Of a stretch of 21,796 nt of DNA, positions 17,965 to 21,796 are shown one piece after another. The stretch is from Chara braunii (taxonomy: Eukaryota; Streptophyta; Charophyceae; Charales; Characeae): assembly GCA_003427395.1 (NCBI GenBank), contig BFEA01000026.1, forward strand, positions 4,318,977 to 4,340,772. The letters run 5' to 3'. The translations under genes were made by a program, and so were the position numbers. Under the pieces are notes generated by a model. It had not been told where the DNA came from and searched no databases. It saw nothing but the letters and a program-made list of their open reading frames with translations. Numbering within the stretch: position 1 is the first letter of the stretch; each line of letters begins with the position of its first letter.

Positions 17965-19337
17965 CTATAAATCCAGAGCTTTCAGGGCATCTAGTACATC
18001 GATTTGGCCATCCTTGTACTTGGGACCTGGTATAGTGGGGTCTTCGAATCCGGGTCTCCACGGTCCCAAGTCGTTTTCGCCGGTAACCCGCGGGGTATGG
18101 CGGATTACACCAATAGTCCCGGGTTTGAGCATCACGGCCGCCACGTGTTCATCGATCCCAATTTCGACGGCCGCCGGGGCCACCATGTCTGAGGTCCCCG
18201 CATCCATAATTGTCGCTACCCGCCCTTGCCCTGCATCAGTTAGAGCTACCAGCGGGATTTGGGACGGGCCAGCGATTCCTACCTGAGCCCGAGATCGCAG
18301 ACAGTCTTTGGCCAAGTGTCCGGGCTGATTGCAATTATAACATCGCATAGGCTGAGCAGCTCCGACCGCAATAGACCGAGGCAGCACCGTCCCTCCGGCC
18401 ACGGCCACTGGCTGTCTCTGTGCCACTGTCACCCTTTGCCTCTGCATGTTTTGAACAAACTCGGTTAAAGGCGCCACAACAGTCACAAGTTGTGCGGCTA
18501 TCTCCTTCATCGAGGGTTCGTCTATGTCCGTCCCCTTTGCGTGTGAATGGGCTGTTGGAAACCCGAGGAAGAAGATGAGGCTCTTCGATTCGGATTCTTC
18601 TTGGCGGGTCCTAATCCGAAGTGATCTTCAAACATCCGAGCCGTAGCGGAATAGCTATAGCGTCGGACACCCGATGGGTCATTGTCATCGGATTCCGAAT
18701 CCAAACCTACATCATAGTTTTTTTTTCCATACTTGATAGCATATTGAATAAGCCCAACCAAGGTATGTTCAATTGGGTTGCATTTCTTACGGATATTTTT
18801 CCGCAATCGGGAATTAGATAATCCCTGGACAAAATCGTTTCGCACCATTTTCTCATCAACCCGAGAGTGTTTAGCCAAGTAGGTAAAGCGCTCCGCGTAC
18901 CTAGCCAGAGTCTCACGGGGCTGTTGCGTACATTCTTTAATTAGGTGTAGACACTGCCCTGATGCGATGTGATCAAAGCGTTCGAGAAATTTCCTCTGTA
19001 AGGTGGGCCACTTGGTATAGAGGTTTTGTCCATATCATTCAAATGCGGTCCCAGCTAACCTTCTCGGAATCCGTTCTCAAAGCAACTTGCCCGTCCAACC
19101 CTGAGCCTTCAGGGCCGCCAGCCAGGTGCCTGGGTCTGTTTCATCGTCCAAGAAGATGGGGACTTCGGAAGGAGGAGGAACAAAGTATAGGGGATGGTCG
19201 ACCAATCCGGCATGGTTATCCACTCCCTGTCCTGGTTCCACCATGGCGTGGGGTTGGTTTTGCCCCCGCCCCTTTGGTTGGTTGTGATTGGCATTCACGG
19301 GGTGGCGGTGCCTGGGCGCCAGCCTATCCGTACTCAA
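17965..19337 (-). pseudogene. gag: Gag (capsid and nucleocapsid), frameshifted
   Basis: Gag forms the virus-like particle and packages RNA. The N-terminal part (19337 to about 18522) contains the retrotransposon-gag pattern: LDDETDPGTWLAALKAQGW, then PRETLARYAERFTYLA, then VRNDFVQGLSNSRLRKNI. It is interrupted by TGA at 19077-19079 and another TGA about 40 bases on. Near 18540 the coding frame shifts by one. The nucleocapsid part follows (18510-17965), with one CX2CX4HX4C zinc knuckle, CYNCNQPGHLAKDC (18342-18301). The frame ends in TAG at 17965, beyond which the pol frame is open. No ATG is visible near 19337 (the first codon there is TTG), so the true start is unclear. The leader between PBS and gag is only about 80 bases. 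Confidence 0.85.
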
Positions 19338-19417
19338 AAAGAAAAAGGTTCATACAAATAATAAGAAAATTCAACTAAATGGACAACCGCCCCAAAGGAG
19401 ACCTTGAAGCCAAAAAC

Positions 19418-19435
19418 AAATCAGCTATGATACCA
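19418..19435 (-). other. Primer binding site, initiator-Met tRNA type
   Basis: The minus strand reads TGGTATCATAGCTGATTT immediately next to the LTR. The first eight bases match the classic plant Ty3/gypsy and Ty1/copia PBS (TGGTATCA) complementary to the 3' end of initiator methionine tRNA. AGC follows after one mismatch. Its position between LTR copy 2 and gag fixes the element orientation and identifies copy 2 as the 5' LTR. Confidence 0.85.
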
Positions 19436-20759
19436 ACCTCACGCCCCGCGCAGCATCCCGTACTTCAGACGCCGATCAGAGTAGTTAGGGGTGTGGCTAA
19501 GGATTTTTGGCCGTGGGGGTTGAGCCACCCGGACGAAACGGGGGACTCTTGCTTCGACCGAGGTACCGGGACGGGGGTTTGAGCTGTCGCCGGGGGCAAA
19601 TAACAGGACAACGGTGCCCTACGGACCGACTGTGGTCACTTTAGAAAAAGAGAAAAGAAAACGAGCGGAGAAGGGAGAAGAAAAACGAAACCGATGGGAA
19701 TGGGGTTCCGTTCCCCGAGGCGCCTGGTTCGCACGGCCTTGGGGGCGAAGGCCCCGAAATCGGGTTCAGGCTTCGACTCGTCGAGTCTGTGCGGTCGGCA
19801 CGGCACGGGGCTGCCCGGGGTCGGGCAAGTCGATGGAACCTAGGTTCGAAAATGGGCGGGGAGTGCACCCACGTTGTGGGAGAGTTCGGGGAATCGGATG
19901 GCCCCTCCGTACCCAAGGACCAACCATCGCCACGAACACGAGTCTCCTTGGCGACACCAGTGGCAATTAAATCGCAGCCGCCACGCGGCGTGCACAACTG
20001 ACCAGGGTAACACCATGAGGTCTGTGTAAGGCAGGATTAAAGGCGGGGAAGAAAATCGCTCAAGCACGAACCCACTCCCTTCTAAGTGGCACGCTTGGGT
20101 CGGGTTATAAAGATGGATTGGCTCAATGCGCCGCAGTAGGCTTCGCACGTCCGCATCACAGTATACGTCGTCGTCATCTGCGATTGGGAAGGGCAGGAGC
20201 GCACTATGACGTTCTGAGACAATGCCCGAGCTCAGGCCACGACCCGCGCTCCCGTCCGTCGAGACGAGACCTGACTTCATACAAAGACCAACAAATATCA
20301 TCGAGAAGGACGCACCTAGCTCTCTTCCTCGGTCTCTCTCTCTCTATATATATAGCTTTAACCCGAATGTGGTGTTGGGGACCCCGGGGTGGGCATTGAG
20401 ACGTCGGCCGCTTCGTGGGGACGCGGGTGACCGATTTCTTCGAAATTATCCACCTCCCCTTGGAGTCCCAGCCCGCGCACAATGAGAGAGAGAGACGACA
20501 GAAGGAGGTTGGCGCGTATCCCACACACTCCGGTGGGTTAAGGTCGAATGAAAGGGAGAAGGACCAACGTACTCATGCACTCATGCAAGCAATCAACACT
20601 CGATACTTATGATCAACAGGCCCGGGGTCGCATACGCACAAGCCTACCCATAGAGCCCTCAATGAGACATTCAACATCCATAGACTTCCATACCCAAAAA
20701 TGCATAACGGATTACCCACACATTGGGACCATACACACATTACACGGGGACAAAGCAGC
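19436..20759 (-). repeat. 5' LTR of the gypsy element (copy 2)
   Basis: About 1324 bp, bounded on the gag side by the PBS and on the outer side by the point where homology with copy 1 ends (ACAAAGCAGC). It should hold the promoter and polyadenylation signals. Visible are a TTATAA core near 20105, conserved in all copies, and a CT/TATATA run near 20334-20353 that is unique to this copy and could act as a TATA box on the minus strand. Small indels distinguish it: it lacks GTCTGA near 19778 and ATCA near 20061, both of which copies 1 and 3 keep. Confidence 0.85.
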
Positions 20760-20760
20760 G

Positions 20761-20813
20761 AACAATGTTCCAGGTTAGCTTTGCGGCTTTCGGTGTCGAG
20801 CCTGTGATGCGCA
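20761..20813 (-). repeat. 53-bp LINE-derived segment, right copy
   Basis: A short remnant squeezed between LTR copies 2 and 3, 46 of 53 bases identical to 629-681. It encodes the LINE pattern H-H-R-L-D-T-E-S-R-K-A-N-L-E-H-C. The continuing LINE sequence found at 1-628 is missing here. Confidence 0.75.
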
Positions 20814-21717
20814 ACCTCACGCCCCGCTCGGTGTCCTGTACTTTGGACGTCGATCAAAGTAGTTACGGGCGTGGCCGAGGATTTTTGGTCGATGGGGTTG
20901 AGCCACCCGAACGAAACGGGGGACTCTTGCTTCGGCCGACGTACCGGGAAAGGGGTTTGAGTTGTCGTCGGGGACAAATAACGGGAGAACGGTGCCCTAC
21001 GGACCGACAATCGTCATTTTAGAAAAGAGAAAAAAAAACGAGCGGAGAAGGAAGAAGAAAAATGAAACCAACGGGAATGGGGTTTCGTTCCCCGAGGCAC
21101 CTGATTCACGCGGCCTTGGGGGCGGGGCCCCCGGAATCGGGTTCAGGCTTCGACGTCTGACTCATCGAACCCGTGCGGTCGGCACGACACGGGGCTGCCT
21201 GGGGTCGGGCAGGTCGATGGAACTCAGGTTCGGAAATGGGCGGGGAGTGCACCCGCGTTGCCGAAGAGTTCGGGGAATCGGACGGCCCCTTCGTACCCCA
21301 GGACCAACCGTCGCCACAAACACAAGTCTCCCTGGCGACACCAGTGGCAATTAAACCGTGGCCGTCGTGTGGCGTGCATAGTTGACCATGGTAACACCGT
21401 TAGGTCTGTGTAAGGCAGGATTAAAGGCGGGAATGAAAATCACCCAATCAACACGAACTCCCTCCCTCCTAGGTGGCATGTCAAGGTCAGGTTATAAAGA
21501 TGGATTGTCTCAGTGCGCCACAGTAGGCTCCGCACGTCCGCATCACAGTATACGCCGTTGTCATCTGCGATTGGGAAGGACGGGAGTGCATTGTGACGTT
21601 TTGAGACAATGCCCGAGCTCGGGCCACGACCGGCGCTCCCATTCGTCGAGACGAGACCTGACTCCATACAAAGACCGACGAATATCACCGAGAAGGACGC
21701 GCCTAACTCTCTTCCTT

Positions 21718-21796
<79 letters not shown>
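20814..21796 (-). repeat. LTR copy 3, truncated by the window end
   Basis: Same orientation and family as copies 1 and 2, aligning from its PBS-side edge through the TTATAA core near 21492 to a (CT)n tract where copy 2 has a short CT/TA run. No PBS lies beside its low-coordinate edge. LINE sequence sits there instead, as for copy 1. It is therefore either a solo LTR or the 3' LTR of another element extending to the right. Confidence 0.8.
21720..21796 (+). repeat. (CT)38 microsatellite inside LTR copy 3
   Basis: A perfect alternating tract of 77 bases runs to the last base of the window, so its true length is unknown. Copy 2 has only a short CT run followed by TA repeats at the same LTR position, and copy 1 has an interrupted CT-rich run. 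The expansion is therefore private to copy 3. Confidence 0.97.

Larger units (their letters stand above)
11642..20759 (-). mobile_element. Ty3/gypsy LTR retrotransposon, decayed, with an extra third ORF
   Basis: Reading the minus strand gives LTR copy 2, an initiator-Met PBS, gag with a CCHC knuckle, protease, reverse transcriptase, RNase H and integrase in the Ty3/gypsy order (integrase last), then ORF3. Most of pol lies in one frame from 17964 to 13582, interrupted by nonsense codons and by a shifted segment in the protease-RT linker (about 17072-16490). The RNase H to integrase linker (15084-14701) has no domain I recognise. The 3' boundary is not established. Sequence to about 9.5 kb may still be its 3' untranslated region, and LTR copy 1 at 682-1997 is one candidate 3' LTR. 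Flanking target-site duplications could not be assigned. Confidence 0.9.

Noticed and set aside
1-21796. tRNA, rRNA or organelle genes
   Set aside because: No cloverleaf, rRNA core or organelle gene sequence was recognised; the TGGTATCA site is a primer binding site only.

Overview
The window looks like nuclear DNA of a streptophyte (a plant, or a charophyte alga with a large, transposon-rich genome). The reasons are a Ty3/gypsy retrotransposon primed by initiator-methionine tRNA, a LINE fragment, nested LTRs, long gene-poor stretches and no sign of bacterial gene packing. The reverse transcriptase reminds me of charophyte elements such as those of Chara, but that is memory and not proof. I recognise no host gene.

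Layout. 1-681 is the C-terminal end of a LINE reading frame on the minus strand. It runs into a 1.3 kb LTR (copy 1, 682-1997). 2.0-8.3 kb is mostly non-coding, with microsatellites, small direct repeats, a hairpin group (5351-5640), a decayed CTG-rich repeat (7600-7890) and one coding-like minus-strand frame (3224-3736). 8.3-10.9 kb is an AT-rich island. It holds a candidate 105-nt intron, a family of seven stem-loops with a shared apical sequence and differing but complementary stems (8554-9250), and a 122-bp tandem array built of alternating A and B units (about 9510-10100). 11.6-20.8 kb is a decayed minus-strand Ty3/gypsy element. In its own 5'-to-3' order it reads: LTR (copy 2, 19436-20759), PBS (19418-19435), gag, protease, reverse transcriptase, RNase H, integrase, then a third uncharacterised frame (ORF3). 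ORF3's ATG overlaps the integrase stop as ATGA. A third LTR (copy 3) follows 53 bp further right and runs off the window inside a (CT)n tract.

How the parts fit. Gag would form the particle and pol would process, copy and integrate the element. ORF3 sits where plant gypsy elements sometimes carry an extra gene, but it has no signal peptide or membrane segment that I can see and I cannot assign a function. The 3224-3736 frame appears to be a distant relative of ORF3. Everything is broken by stops and frameshifts, so this copy is not autonomous. The most unusual items are the stem-loop family, ORF3 with its relative, and the LTR/LINE arrangement, which looks like unequal recombination between neighbouring LTRs.
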